A stretch of 64,000 bases of DNA, from assembly GCA_028023455.1 (NCBI GenBank), contig JAQFVV010007211.1:64001-128000 (forward strand), given 5' to 3'. Numbering within the stretch: the stretch's first letter is position 1; each line of letters begins with the position of its first letter. This DNA is from Epiperipatus broadwayi. Lineage: Eukaryota > Onychophora > Udeonychophora > Euonychophora > Peripatidae. Shown here piece by piece: positions 1-11,755 of the stretch. A model generated the notes under the pieces. It was not told the DNA's origin, did no database searches, and was given only the letters and a program-made list of their open reading frames with translations. Both the position numbers and the translations under genes were made by a program.

Positions 1-2677
1 TAGCTACTCAATACATCAATTTGTTAATATGATATATTTAGTTCCTAAGCAAGTAATTACTTTTCACTAGTATGCAATGACCTCACAAGCAAGTAACATG
101 AAATTATCATACACTCTTGAGTAATGATAAAAAGTTGCTTTTGTAAGAGAGAATAGGGTAATAATAATAACTTCTTGGTTGTAGCATAGACCTAAGAATA
201 TGTCTTCTTCCTGAGGCTGAAGTATGTGGGGAATTCATCTCTACACATATATGAAGCATGCTAAGAACACTGCAAACTACAACCATAAATATTTTCCTTA
301 CTAAGCAATAAATAATATTGGAGCTGGGATCAAGTCCTTGATCTCCAAAAATACTTTCAAATAAAATTATTTATTGTGAGAGAGCTATGTTCCAACTCAT
401 CCCTTTTTGAGGTGATAAAACTATTCTCACCTCAACAGAGGTCATTTACACTCTCATGTAGCATAAAAAAAGGGTATCATAATATTGATGCATGAACCGA
501 TTACGACTATGAAAAAGTTTACTTAAAATAATTCTTTAGGCTAATAAATAAGCATCATTTCATTTTAAATACACATTTTAAATAACTCTCACACTTCTGA
601 GCATAGCAATGAAATACTAAATATGAAAAATTAACTAAACGTGAAAATATTAATTTAAATTATTAACATAATTATATCTTATAAATCCGTTCATACATCA
701 TACTCCCCTAGCATTTGTAATAAAATAAATAAAATATTCGGGCTTAAGCAATTTTATAGTAAACTAAATTATTTGTAAACTTTTAAGAAGTAAAATGTAT
801 GCATGGCCATGTTTATTTGGTGCAACAACGAAGTTAAGACACATTTAATCTCGCAGCTATTTTAAGATCTGGATTTCCACAACATAGTACAGTAATTCAC
901 ACATTATCATATTATTTCTTTCCTAGGGATTTTCAAACACAAACTTAATTTTTATTATCCAAGCAATGCGTTATCCTTTGGATTTGGTTACCATTATTTC
1001 AAGATTACATTTATCCTAGATGTTTATGATACTATTTAAATTCATTTATATAAAATTCCTGCACAATTTATTCCATTGAAAATATTTTATAAAATCAGAT
1101 GCTGACTATATTTACGCTAGTAATACTTTAAAGAGCTTTTGTTTAGTCTTTTTATTTTCATCACATTTATTAAAAAGAAATGTTTTGACTATAATTTCCA
1201 AATTCATTTTATAATTATTCTCTCACGAGAACTCAAAGGTTTACTCGAAGAATCGTAATGGCAATAAGTATAAGTTATTATTTTAACTATATATTAAGTC
1301 TTAAATTAAATATAAAGTAAAGATAGCATTGACATTTATTATTACTCTTTCAGCCTTTTATTCTTTTATAATCAATTTATTTCAGTATTAAAAATTAAAT
1401 ATTTGAAGTAGTATAAAATATTATGCAAGTTTGTAATAAAATTTAAAGATGCAAATATTAAAAATGACTTATCCCATATGAGATTAAGATTAATAAAAGT
1501 TTGTAGCCCAATGATCCATCCAAATTTACTTATTAAACTATTTAATAAAAAGCAAAAGTGACAGTAAAAGTTTGCACTTGAGATATTCTAGGATATGTAG
1601 GACAGGTTGACTTTAGCATGGGGTGTTGATTTTCTTGTCGATTGGTAAAATATTTGGCACTAATTGACTTAAATAGAGGTGACAAGTATACCTATAAACT
1701 TTCTAGTGCTCTATTAGTAAGGTATACAATATACACTTTTTAAATAAAAACTAATAGCTTTATTTAGACGATAGATTAAAACGGATTTTTTTTTGTGCTT
1801 TTGCGTGCTCACTGGGCACAATAATTTTAAAAAGACATCTAGCATTAATATGAACTTAGATTAATTTTATCTATCCATCAATCATACTTCTGATCTAACT
1901 ATTTAACTTTGATCCCTAATATTAATTTTTTAATTGTTTTATTCAATTTTTGTCTGGACATTACTTATTCACAAACCACCCTTCCCACGTAGGTGTTTGA
2001 GAGATATTTCCTGCTCTGAACAACAACAACAAAAAATGTAAAAAGAAAATGGTGGAAAATTTTATAAAAAACTATTTCAATAAAATTGAATAGACCAAAT
2101 TTTGCTTAAGGATTTGTGAGTGAAAATCATAATGGATTTCTTTAATACCCATATTAAATAATACTCCTCTCAAAACACTATCGAATAGTGTACTGTATGA
2201 TGTATAAGACATTCAGATTTTCTGTATAGTTAAAATTATATGCATCACACATACACGTACATGCACGCACATATATCTACTAATTATTAGCAATGTACTT
2301 ATTGTTACTTTAATAACAGTAAACTAATTTTATAATCTTTTTAAAATTTGAAGAACTATCTCTTCATATAACTAAATATTAATCAATCGTTAGAATTAGC
2401 AAGTTAAAATTCTATTTATGATATCAACTTTCAGTAAATATCGTTGATTCAATTTTATTATTATTAAGTTCTTAATTCTGTTTAAAAGTTTTATAATGCG
2501 CACAAGACAATCACCCCCCTTCCCTCTCTATACTTATACATTGTAATTTTGAAAAAAATATAAACATACTTTTATTTATACATTATAGATTCGGGATTTA
2601 CAATGTTTTATTCTAAAAACAAAATACCAACTTTTATTTAGCTTAACATTTTGATAAAAAATAATTTATTCTTATAT
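1..2677. other. A+T-rich non-coding DNA, no gene seen
   Basis: No open frame, RNA gene or recognisable transposon is visible. Minor items are a small hairpin with arms GAGGTGA and TCACCTC at 409-434, an AC-rich patch at about 2245-2275, and short A and T runs. A weak resemblance to repeat family P around 215-262 is too short to call. Confidence 0.6.
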
Positions 2678-3047
2678 TATGTAAAACTAAGTTATACTGG
2701 TCTGTGTGCTCGTGAAGATGAAACCATAGACCATATTATACACCGGTGCCCAAGACTTAAAACACTGAAAGATATAATTATAATCAAATTCCAACATAAG
2801 ACCTGATATGATTTTCTCACTTGAAAATGCCATTCATAATGGGTTTTTTTCAATAATAAGGCTTTCTACCTTTGTCCTTTATTCCATATGGATAGTGAGA
2901 TGCAAAACTCTCATGGAATTACCCCCGCCACAAATCATACCATTGTTTTATCAAACGCTCAAAAAAATCAAGAAATGTGACCAGCTCCTGGCCTCCAGTA
3001 AAGTCTTTGATGACACCTGGTCTTTAATTGCTCTTTCCTTTTCCTGA
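2678..3047 (+). pseudogene. LINE ORF2 C-terminal relic (Jockey/I/R1-like)
   Basis: The frame at 2699-2806 reads GLCAREDETIDHIIHRCPRL and ends at TGA 2804-2806. This is the C-x-E-D-E-T-x2-H-x3-x-C-P cysteine/histidine signature found near the end of many LINE ORF2 proteins, after the reverse transcriptase and RNase H regions. A frameshift then leads to the frame 2808-3047, which keeps an IW-x-R-C-K-T-L stretch typical of the last helix of such proteins. ORF2 proteins copy the element RNA into DNA at a nicked target. Only the last hundred or so codons remain here, so the copy is 5'-truncated and dead. The LINE family was judged from motifs only; the clade is uncertain. Confidence 0.5.
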
Positions 3048-3391
3048 TTATCAACTCCCACCTACCCAGCATTATAGAATAGGAAATTCTAAAAGAAAAT
3101 ATTCATGTTTATATAAAAAATGCTTATTCCATTAATCAAGTTCTTAGAATCTCATCACTATATCTAACCTCATAAGAGTATAACAATTGTACTCTCATAA
3201 CAAAATCTAGACAGATAACAAATAGAACATTATACAATCATATTATTGTACAATTTATTCATTTATCTATCCTTTATTAGTATGTAATCACTATTTATTG
3301 TTAATAAAATTTTTGTTGAAATGAACCCTCCTTAGTTTCTCCATTAATGAAACTAATGGTTACAATATATATATATAGAAGTAAACAGAAT
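3048..3391. other. Probable LINE 3' untranslated remnant and A+T-rich spacer
   Basis: There is no coding signal. The stretch follows the LINE C-terminal relic directly, and the run around 3280-3320, rich in TTTATTG and TTAATAAA, is the kind of sequence seen in LINE 3' untranslated regions. A short (AT)n tract lies at 3366-3377. Confidence 0.3.
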
Positions 3392-3748
3392 ATTGGGTGT
3401 GAGTTAATTTATAATAATAGCAAGGAAAGTAGTTTACTGTTTAAGGCTAGAACATGATCTTTAGCAACAGAGGAATATACACATAAATAGAAAAATGTGG
3501 GTGATTTAGTCTGCAAGTTGTGGAATAAAAGCATAGAACATATTAGACATCTGTTAATTGAATATAATACCTGAAATCAGAAAGGGTACAAATTGATGTT
3601 GTGGAAGAATAAATATAAACAAAGTGATTATACAGAAAGTGGGTTATTGGTTTTTATGCTGGGTTTGGGAAAAGATAAGGGGAATTTAGATATAAAGGCC
3701 ATGGAGTTAACAAATATTATGTTCTGGAAATGGGGTGGAGCAGCATAG
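3392..3748 (+). pseudogene. Second LINE ORF2 C-terminal relic, different family
   Basis: One frame runs through 3392-3748, broken only by stops at about 3455-3457 (TGA), 3488-3490 (TAG) and near 3567, and ends at TAG 3746-3748. It contains LLFKART at about 3431-3451, then NVGDLVCKLWNKSIEHIRHL at 3494-3553, a degenerate form of the C-x2-C...E...H-x-L-x3-C module at the C-terminus of many animal LINE ORF2 proteins (the second Cys is now Trp and the last is Tyr). The frame continues to a Trp-rich tail before the stop. It differs in sequence from the relic 400 bases upstream, so these are separate insertions. It is inactive and lacks everything upstream of the C-terminal domain. Confidence 0.5.
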
Positions 3749-3894
3749 AAAAGAATATGGGAAAACTTAGGGCAGGGAATATAAAGGAAAATTAAAGTAG
3801 CTAACAAGTTTTTCTGGGCATAGTTGCTGAGAGATTTCTGACGTTGTATAAGTAGAAGTCACAGTGCATCACATCACACTGGTATTATTCAATT

Positions 3895-4450
3895 TACTAT
3901 CTATATATGCATATAGATGTTAAAATGATCAGATAGTGTCTCGGATGGAAAGTTTTTGATGGAAATAATTATAATAAAAAAAAATGTCCATCTTTGAAAA
4001 AGATAGTTTTTAATTGATGTGTTTTACAGTTATTTCATAGAGGCATTAGTTTCAGACATGGAACAGAAGAGCAATACAGAGATATCAGAGAATTCAATGA
4101 AATATGAAGAGATGAAGTGTGATAATAACAAGAATGGTTTACAAGCACAATACTTGCATAAAAAACAAACAGGTGTAAATGACATAATTGAGAGAATTAA
4201 AAGCCTGGAATGAAGCTGGTTTGGATATATTACTAAAACAGATGAAAATATATAAACAGATAATCTATATTCCAAATGCTTGTAGAAAATTTAAAAAGAG
4301 CCCATATGTGAGATATATGGATACAATAAAAAAGTTTGTTGGTATAATGAGGAGAAAATTGATATAGACTGTAAAATTTAGATTAAATTTAGAGAGCTTT
4401 TATCCTGCAATAAATTTATAATGGTTGGAAAGGATGGTGATGGTTAACTA
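3895..4450 (+). mobile_element. RTE-type LINE, 5'-truncated 3' fragment
   Basis: This segment aligns along its length with the 3' end of the RTE copy at 39370-41625 (matching about 41070-41610). Shared landmarks include GTGTTTTAC, AGAGCAATACAGAGA, the peptide KQTGVNDIIERIKSL at about 4159-4206, and the closing TTTATCCTGCAAT just before a short G/A/T-rich tail. It encodes only the region after the reverse transcriptase and has many stops and indels. Truncation at the 5' end is usual for target-primed reverse transcription. Confidence 0.75.
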
Positions 4451-5064
4451 ACATTTAAATAAAACACTCAAGGATAAAAGCTCCCTCAACAATTATTTTT
4501 ATGTGAAAGGATAGCAAGATTTATGTGGATTTTTAATCCTTTTTTATCTTCCATCTAAGAATAGCTAGAGATCTTGTTTCTGTTTAGTATTGGATAACTA
4601 ATCTGACTATGACTTAAATATTTGAAAAGAAATATTGTAGTTCTGGATGGAATCTGAAAAAAAAAAATTCTCTGCTCAGATTCAAATCTGGTCAAGTAAA
4701 TGGTAATGATTGTGCTACATCATGAGACTTTTAATTTTATAATATCCTAAATTTCAGTCTGGACAAAATATGGATTTTATTTTTGGTTTTCAAGAAAGAT
4801 TAGTGTTTGTCTTTTAGGTAATCAAATCAGTTAAGCCTAACCAACCATTCACTTATCAATTGGAGAATAGATATTTAGATATCCTTAAGTAAGTAAAACA
4901 AGAAAGCAAGATGATCTTATCAGCTAGCATTTTATTAGCCTGGAGGATAATGTTTCATTTGCAGACGAATTGTTTTGTATTTTATTTATTAACTATTGTT
5001 TCTTCTTACACATTTTATTTTTCTTATTGATATTGAGTCTCTTACACAAATGTTATGCATTGGT
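4451..5064. other. Non-coding spacer with a short SINE-like relic
   Basis: No gene is seen. At about 4670-4700 the sequence AGATTCAAATCTGGTCAAG resembles a tRNA B box followed by the same GTCAAGTAAA tail seen near 54,100, so a short piece of a tRNA-derived SINE may lie here. Confidence 0.3.
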
Positions 5065-5379
5065 CATCATCATCAACAACCATTATCAATCCACTGCTTA
5101 TTGAAGGTCTCTTCAAGTTCAATCCATCTTCTCTGATCTCTAACCTCTCTCCTCCACATCAAACTTCTACTCTATCTTATTTAATTTTTCCATCCAACAT
5201 ATGACCACTTTCTGATATATTTACAATCTTTTGGAATCCAGTTTAAAAATTTAATTGGTCATCTAATATCTATTCTAGCAACATGTTCATCCCAATTCCA
5301 GTTTAGTCTTTTAATTTTTTAATGTTGTCAGTAACACCTGTTTGTTTCTTAACCATGTGTTGCATTTTCTATCTCTTCT

Positions 5380-6560
5380 TGTTACTCCTAACATGCATCT
5401 CCTCGGACTTCTTTGACTTATTAGAAGTCTCAGTATTGCTCTTCTATCAAGTGACCAATTATCAGTAAGGACTGATAAAACACATTATTAAAAATCTTAC
5501 TTTCCAATCACATAGGCATATTTCCTTTTAATATTATGCTATTTCTACCAAAAGCACACCAAACAAGTTTAATTCTATAATTAATTTCACCCATTATGTT
5601 TCCATCTGTAATAATAATTTGTTCCATCTGTAGTAATAATCTGTTCAAGCTATTTTTAGCTATTAACTGATTGTAGCTCATCATAATCAATCTTTATTTT
5701 CATCTTTTGAGAATATCCATTGAACATTACTTTAGTCTCTTTGACATTTACCTTTACTCCTGCTTTTTTTACTTTCATCTGATAACTCTTCCAACATTTA
5801 CTAAAGCTCTGAAGCATTATTTTCAAAAACAACTTCATCATCTGCAAAATATAAATGACTTGAGTAATCTCCATTTACTTTTACTTCTTTAAATTCCCAT
5901 TTTAATCCACAAAATGCTTCTTGCTGCATGTAAAAAATAGAGATAGGATATCACCCTGTGTTACACTCTTCCCAATGTTAATCTTTTTAATATCATTATG
6001 CAATATAGTTATTGCTATTGCATTTTTATAAATATTCTTCAAAATATGAGAATATCATGGGTCTATACCTTGATAATCCAATGCTTTAACTATTGAAAAA
6101 ACGCTTATAGAATCAATGCCTTATCATAATTTATATATCCAAATCATAATGGCAACTCATATTCATTGGTCATTTCTATAACATCTCTCAATACTTGGAT
6201 ATAAGATAATGTATTATAACCACATTTAAATTCAGCTTGTTCTTTTAGTTGGTTGAAATTCAATGTGCACTTTAGTTGAGCTGTAATTATTGCAGTAATA
6301 ATTTTGTACAAAACTGATGAAAGTCTGATATGCCTGTAATTTATAATCCCTTCTTTAATCATCTTTTTATATATTAATATTAATACTGCATTCTTCCAAA
6401 TATCTGGTACACCTTTATCATTTAGACATTTGGTATATAATTTTGCCAAAAAAAAATTATAATTTTTCACCTGCTTTTTTTAATATATTAATTGTAATTC
6501 CATTATTACATAGAGTTTCCCTTTCTTCATAAATTTAACTGCATGTCTCACTTTTTTATT
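5380..6560 (-). pseudogene. RTE reverse transcriptase relic with FADD retained
   Basis: Minus-strand 6470-6144 reads FLAKLYTKCLNDKGVPDIWK and continues through the fingers motifs. The motif A region at about 6100-6135 still has codons for KA..DSI but a one-base loss shifts the frame. Motif B (VTQGDILS) lies at about 5955-5980. Motif C, FADD, is intact as codons at 5834-5848. The region after the polymerase continues at 5874-5508 and below. The protein would copy element RNA. Here it is spread over at least four frames and is inactive. The copy is useful because it keeps catalytic aspartates that the longer-frame plus-strand copy has lost. Confidence 0.7.
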
Positions 6561-7236
6561 TAAATCCTGGGTAATTCAGAAGGTATAATAGATGTAGGAG
6601 ATATTTGTTTTTCATTACTATATAACTTTTGGTAGAAGTTTTCTATTCATTTCATGATATCATTTCTCTTTTTAATATTAGTTTCATCTTTTTTCTTATT
6701 GCAGATATACCAAAATGTGGTTTTACACTTTTGAGACTTTTATTAAACAACTTTTTATTGCTATTTCACAATTATACTTTTTTATATCATTATCATATCT
6801 TTTTCTTATTATTTTACAAAATTTGAGAAATCCAGTCCTTCTTAATATCTCATTTTTACATAACTCCAAATTCCTTCTTTACTTCTTAAAGTCTCTAGTC
6901 TTAGTAGAAATTTTATTGGTCAGTTGCTGCTTTGTTCTGCCATCACTCTTTGTTAAAATTTTTAAAAGCGTATTAGTTAATTTTCTATTAAATTGATCAA
7001 ATCAGAATCATGTTCAAAATCTACTAATACTCGAAAACAATTTAAAAGTTTTAATTTAAATTCATTACAATCTTTCTGAAGATTACGAATATCAACTGTA
7101 AGTATGATTTTTCTTAATACTTTTTATCTCTCTAGAGTTGTGTTAACATGGATCTTGCATCTTACTATGCAATGATCATTTCCTTTGTTGACTTTTTTAA
7201 GGACATTACCATCTTGAAATATGTATTTTTTGTTAG

Positions 7237-7780
7237 TCAAAATATAATCCTATTCTGCTCTATCTTCATTTTTCTGTTTCTTTGATTATTTCCTTTTAAC
7301 ATTTTTTTTTTGATAAAAGAATTTGTAGTATAAAGTTTTTTTTTCCTGCAAATTCCACAAGCTATGTCCTCTCTCATTATTACAGTATCCAAATTACCTC
7401 CAGCACTTACATCTTTTATTTGTTTATCAATTCTAGCATTAAAATCTCCCATTAACATTTTAAAAATGTTGCTTAGTCTGATCAAAAGTTTTTGTACATT
7501 CATATAAAAATCTTCTACTACTTCATTACTATGAGACCTTGTTACATATGAACCTGAATTATCTGCATTTGTGTCTGCTATTAAGTTGAATAAGTATTCT
7601 TACTCTGTCCAATACACTATCAATCTTCATAATGTTGTTCTTCCACTTTTCAATTATAAAGAATCCTACTCCATTTAAATTTCCAATATTTTTGTCTGTG
7701 TAGTAGAGGAAATGTCCACTTTTTAAATCAATTGTCTCTTCAACTTTTCTTCTAACTTCACAAAATCCAACTAATATCAC
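7237..7780 (-). pseudogene. RTE endonuclease (APE-like) domain relic
   Basis: On the minus strand, 7780-7559 encodes an endonuclease N-terminal part including VGFCEVRRK and a GVGFFI strand. 7503-7237 encodes the next part with MLMGDFNARI, matching the GDFNA motif of the exonuclease/endonuclease/phosphatase fold, where Asp and Asn are catalytic. The glutamate of the EVRRK motif is the metal ligand expected in this family. In LINEs this enzyme nicks target DNA to prime reverse transcription. The domain is split into at least two frames, and the continuation (about 7236-7080) is further broken. Confidence 0.7.
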
Positions 7781-7975
7781 ACTTAATATGAGACAGTTCT
7801 TCTAATTCTTGCAATCTTTATTCACTTAAAAGTGGTCTGCAGTTGTAAGTAACCAAATAAAAAGTTGTCTCAAATGGCAGCCTTAGTCTGCAATCAGGGG
7901 ATTCTTAGTACCATCTGCCTTTGGATACCAACCACTGCCTTTGCTGGTGATTTTACAGCCTTTTGGGAATATGTG

Positions 7976-8670
7976 TCATGATTTATTTCTTGTCTGTCAT
8001 GATTGTATATATCTATTAGAAAAAATGTTCATTCACACATATATTCATTCTGACTAATCAGGCAACTGAGAAGAATGACTATGATGTTTCTTGATCTTAA
8101 ACTTAGAGGTAAATAGCCAATAAACTCACAGACACTGGCCAGTGTGTATTAGGGATCAGTCCAGCCATGTTCTTATACTATATAAATAATCACATAGTAA
8201 TAATAACTGCAACAACAAAAATGTATGGAGTGAACATTACGAATTTGCCCTGCTCGATTTTTTATGGCCTCCAACAGGAATCAAACTGTCTGCTTTTAGT
8301 TGACAACAAACTCCTTTCTGCGGGATATACATCAGTACCTTTTGTTTATTAATAAACTGCTGCAGTTTTTAGGAGCATATTAATATGTTAAACTACAAAT
8401 TCTATTTTTACTGGAGAGACTAACATACTGAAACTATGTGTTTGTGATCAATGTAATATGTAATTATTATCTTTCAGTTTTAATCAGGGTTTGTATTTGA
8501 ATTGAACAATATTAAAAAATTATTAATGATCAAAATAAAATAAAAAACTCAGTATCTTATAATATAATGATTATCTCAAAACATTTTCTTTCTGCAATTA
8601 CGTTTTTATCAACATATCTTTGAATTAAAATGGTATATTATTAGAACTGAATAAATTTATTCTTTATAAT
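7976..8670. other. Non-coding spacer between LINE and LTR element
   Basis: No coding or structural feature is clear. Around 8250-8300 there is a slightly G+C-richer patch that could be part of a SINE, but no complete promoter boxes are visible. Confidence 0.4.
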
Positions 8671-9340
8671 TGTTATATATTGACTAATACACTATTAATG
8701 TACAAAAATAATAGGATTACATAAATATGTGTGGATAAATTTAGTCAATAATAAAATACATTAAAAATTCATTCTAGAAAAAATTAGTATGCTTAATAAA
8801 TAAAATTATGCAAAATTGAAATTAATATCGATATACTAATTTGCAAAGATGTAACAAGGAAAGTAATTATGCAAATTAGATAAAGCAAAAGAAAATTGCT
8901 AATCTAGATCTGTAGATAAGCAGTATTATGTACACAATGCAGTGAGAGTTGTACTCTGCTTGCAACATAACAATACATGAGTAGATTAATATGCTAAAGA
9001 GTTAATAAAGCACACTATTAATAATGAAGAGTTACCAGCGCAGAATAAAATACAGAAAACTAAAATGTAGCATTGTAATTTAACATTATAAAGAGCTGTG
9101 TATGCATGGACTTAAAAAAGTACAATTTTAAGTGAAATGCAAAACGATTCCCTACTTTTATATGCAAATTAATTTAATGCAAAATAAACAGCTAGTTAAT
9201 ATTATCATTTAATAATGTCATATATTCATAGTAATAAACTCTTTGTTAATTTTCAGTTTGAGTGAGTATTTATTTTTCCAAAAAAATGTTAATGAGTGTA
9301 TAGCTTTATCTGGCTTAGATAAATTTGGTCTATGTACACA
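8671..9340 (+). repeat. 5' LTR
   Basis: It aligns with 11756-12352 over its whole length. Strong anchors are GCAAAGATGTAACAAGGAAAG (8853-8873) against GCAAAGATTTAACAAGGAAAG (11921-11941) and the closing AATGAGTGTA. The end is placed at CA 9339-9340. TGGTG at 9346-9350 just beyond could be the start of a primer-binding site, but this is weak. Confidence 0.65.
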
Positions 9341-9431
9341 TCAGGTGGTGAAATCTCAAGAACTCATATGAAAAATTGTGTAAGGCATTATTTGATACAG
9401 CATAGACATTTAACATAATAATTCAGAACAA

Positions 9432-9500
9432 TGCAATCATGCCATTCAATGTAAAAAATTCAGAGGAAGGGCAAATGTATATAAGTCATGTCAAATGAGA
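9432..9500 (+). pseudogene. Possible gag zinc-knuckle relic
   Basis: The frame through 9450-9491 gives CKKFRGRANVYKSC. This has the spacing of a retroviral-type CCHC knuckle (C-x2-C-x4-H-x4-C), with the second Cys now Phe and the His now Asn, each explicable by one base change. It sits shortly after the 5' LTR, where gag is expected. The rest of gag is not recognisable. The short match means chance is a real alternative. Confidence 0.25.
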
Positions 9501-11040
9501 CACGATAATAAACAACATTATGGGCAATAATCTGAATGTTCTATCTCATGTGCATGCTGGGAAAGAATGACTGAGAGAGCTGTTACTATACCCATACTTC
9601 AAAGTAACAACTTCAAAATATATAACACAACTTCACTTCCAAAATAAAATGCAGTCACCAAATGAAAACATATGAGATTATGATATTGTACTGCAAGGGT
9701 TAACAATAGAATGTGAATTTAAAGACTATCCAGAAGGTAAGCTTTAGACTAGCTATTATATTGCATGTGAGATATAAAGTATTGAGTCAATGTTAACTTA
9801 TACCACTGCCACAGAAAGAGAAAAATATGGCAGATATTTTACAAACATGATTATAAAGAGCTCTGATGATTACTGCAGTTTTGGTATATTTTTAAGAATA
9901 TTGATAAAGTGTTTAAGAAAGGGTAAATGGTATAATATGTTAAAACAACTATAACAATGAATAAAATGAAATCACAGATGACTGATAGAAATACTAAAAT
10001 GGATGCCTGTATTTGTTACTGCTATTGAAAAAAGGGCATATAAATAAAATATAAAAATGAAAACTGTCAAAATTGAAGATTGTCAGATCATTTATCAAAA
10101 GTCTGTAATAACAAACAAAAAAATAAAGTGAATATGAATGTGAAAAAAATAATGAATGATGATATATGTATTGTATTAGAGGTAAAAATCTGAGACCAAA
10201 TACCAAAATGGAAATTAATAGTAAGACAGACAATTTGCTCATCACTTTTAAAGATCAAATAGTCATTAAGGAAAAGATTATATAAAACCATTTACTACTG
10301 TGTATTGTGTTGCTACATATGTAAACACAAATCCTATTGACATCAACAAATAGTGTCAGTATTAGTAAATGTTAACACATAGATAAAAATACAGGTATAT
10401 GTGGGAACAAAAGAGTTGAGTCCTACATTAGGATAGAAATAGTTCTGATCACTGGGAATAAGAATTGAATTTATCAAGAGAATCAAATTAAAATTTAAAG
10501 TCCAGAACAAATTTCCACCAATATTTAAGTCAAGCATAAATAGACTAAATAGTAAGGTCATAGCAGGATGGATGAAAAATGATGCATGATATTAATTAAT
10601 AAAAAAATGGATCAAACAGGACTAGCCACAAAGTGCAACCAAACTAAGTAGTGTCACAAACCTTGAATGGTCATGAAAATTTATTTCTATAATTTGATGG
10701 TCTGACATAAATAATGATAATGAAAAAATTGTCAAGTCATACCAAATCTCTCAAGAAACAAGGAAATTATCTTTGAAAAAGGTACAACCATTGCCCAACA
10801 AAACCATTGCATATAATTTATCTAGACCATGAAGCAGCCTTCCATTGCTAATTTTTTCTTATCATTATTAATTCATACTCCAAAATAGATGAAAGAGTGG
10901 TCTAAATAGCAATGCAGGGGAAATAATAAAAAACTAAAACTTCTCGCAACACATGTGTATCCAGTGTTAATAAATATAGACAATGGTGCAGGATTTAGAT
11001 CAGTCCAGTTGAAATATTTTTAGTTAAAAAGAGGTTAATT
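9501..11040. other. Unrecognised interior of the LTR element
   Basis: This stretch should hold protease, reverse transcriptase and RNase H, but no such motif was found in any frame. It has stops throughout. Either the pol region is deleted or it is too decayed to read, or other DNA has been inserted. Confidence 0.35.
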
Positions 11041-11500
11041 AAAGCATCTATTAACATCAACTTATCAGAATGATTCCAACTAACTAGCAGAAAGGTTCAT
11101 GCTTCAACTGAAGTATATATTCAATAAAATGGAATCAGTTGATATTCCTGAAGTGCTAACTATGGAAATGTTTTATCAACATTTCAAACCATGTTTGGTA
11201 ACCAAAAACCTTTTGCAGTCCTTTTAATGAAATGCTGTTTTCAAACAAAAGTTTCTGTGCTAAATCCAGATGAAACCAGAGAAAACATAAAAATCTGAAA
11301 GTGTTAAATTTAAATTAGGACAAACTGTATGGATAAAAGATGTGAAAAAATAAATAGAGATGGTGTTATGACTAAACTATTATCTAAGCAAAAATGTATA
11401 AAAAAAATGGAAAATGGTAGGAATATATATATATAAATCATTTAAAAATCCATTTTGTTAGATTGATAGATACAATAGAATAAACATCAAGTTCAGCAAC
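11041..11500 (+). pseudogene. Integrase C-terminal region relic (Ty3/gypsy type)
   Basis: The frame 11297-11350 reads ESVKFKLGQTVWIKDVKK, the hydrophobic strand that opens the integrase C-terminal domain in Ty3/gypsy elements (typically F-x-x-G-x-x-V-W-x-R/K). Preceding sequence around 11160-11280 has pieces resembling the end of the catalytic core. Integrase inserts the cDNA into host DNA. The position immediately before the polypurine tract and 3' LTR fits the gag-pro-RT-RH-IN order of Ty3/gypsy elements and argues against Copia order. Stops and frameshifts abound. Confidence 0.55.
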
Positions 11501-11742
11501 ACCTCATGTCAATGATTTACTAGAAACCAGAGTCAAAATATTAGAACACATACATCTCCTAATACTGAATTAAATGTCAAAGAAAACTCTTTAAGTCTCG
11601 ATACACAACATATATCTGCTGATTTAAATAATGAAATACTGATTGAGGAAGAAAAACCAGTACCACTGCCAAGAAGAACTAAGGTATGAAGAAAGACCAC
11701 AAAATTTACATTTGCAATTCAACTTTACCCTATTTTTGAAAT

Positions 11743-11753
11743 GATGGGGAGGA
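11743..11753 (+). other. Polypurine tract
   Basis: GATGGGGAGGA lies two bases before the TGTTA start of the 3' LTR. It is one of very few G-runs in the region. It would prime plus-strand DNA synthesis in the active element. Confidence 0.6.
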
Positions 11754-11755
11754 TT

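Larger units (their letters stand above)
5065..7975 (-). mobile_element. RTE-type LINE, nearly full length, degenerate
   Basis: Read on the minus strand from about 7975 to 5065, this element holds, in order, an apurinic-like endonuclease, a linker, a reverse transcriptase and the C-terminal region found in the plus-strand copy at 39370-41625. The 3' end carries GATTGAACTTGAAGAGACCTT followed by a GATGATGATGA-type short repeat, as is usual for RTE elements, which end in short tandem repeats rather than poly(A). The 5' end lies around 7960, where WYPKADGTKNPL can be read before the endonuclease. The element has no RNase H, consistent with the RTE clade. Numerous frameshifts and stops make it inactive. 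It is the only copy in the window with the 5' half. Confidence 0.8.

Noticed and set aside
6629-6996. Two overlapping plus-strand frames with hydrophobic, membrane-like translations
   Set aside because: They are antisense to the RTE LINE; A+T-rich antisense codons give Phe/Leu/Ile-rich sequences that mimic membrane proteins.
9994-10561. Minus-strand frames of 67-83 codons inside the LTR element
   Set aside because: They are hydrophobic low-complexity translations with no family features, opposite to the element's direction.
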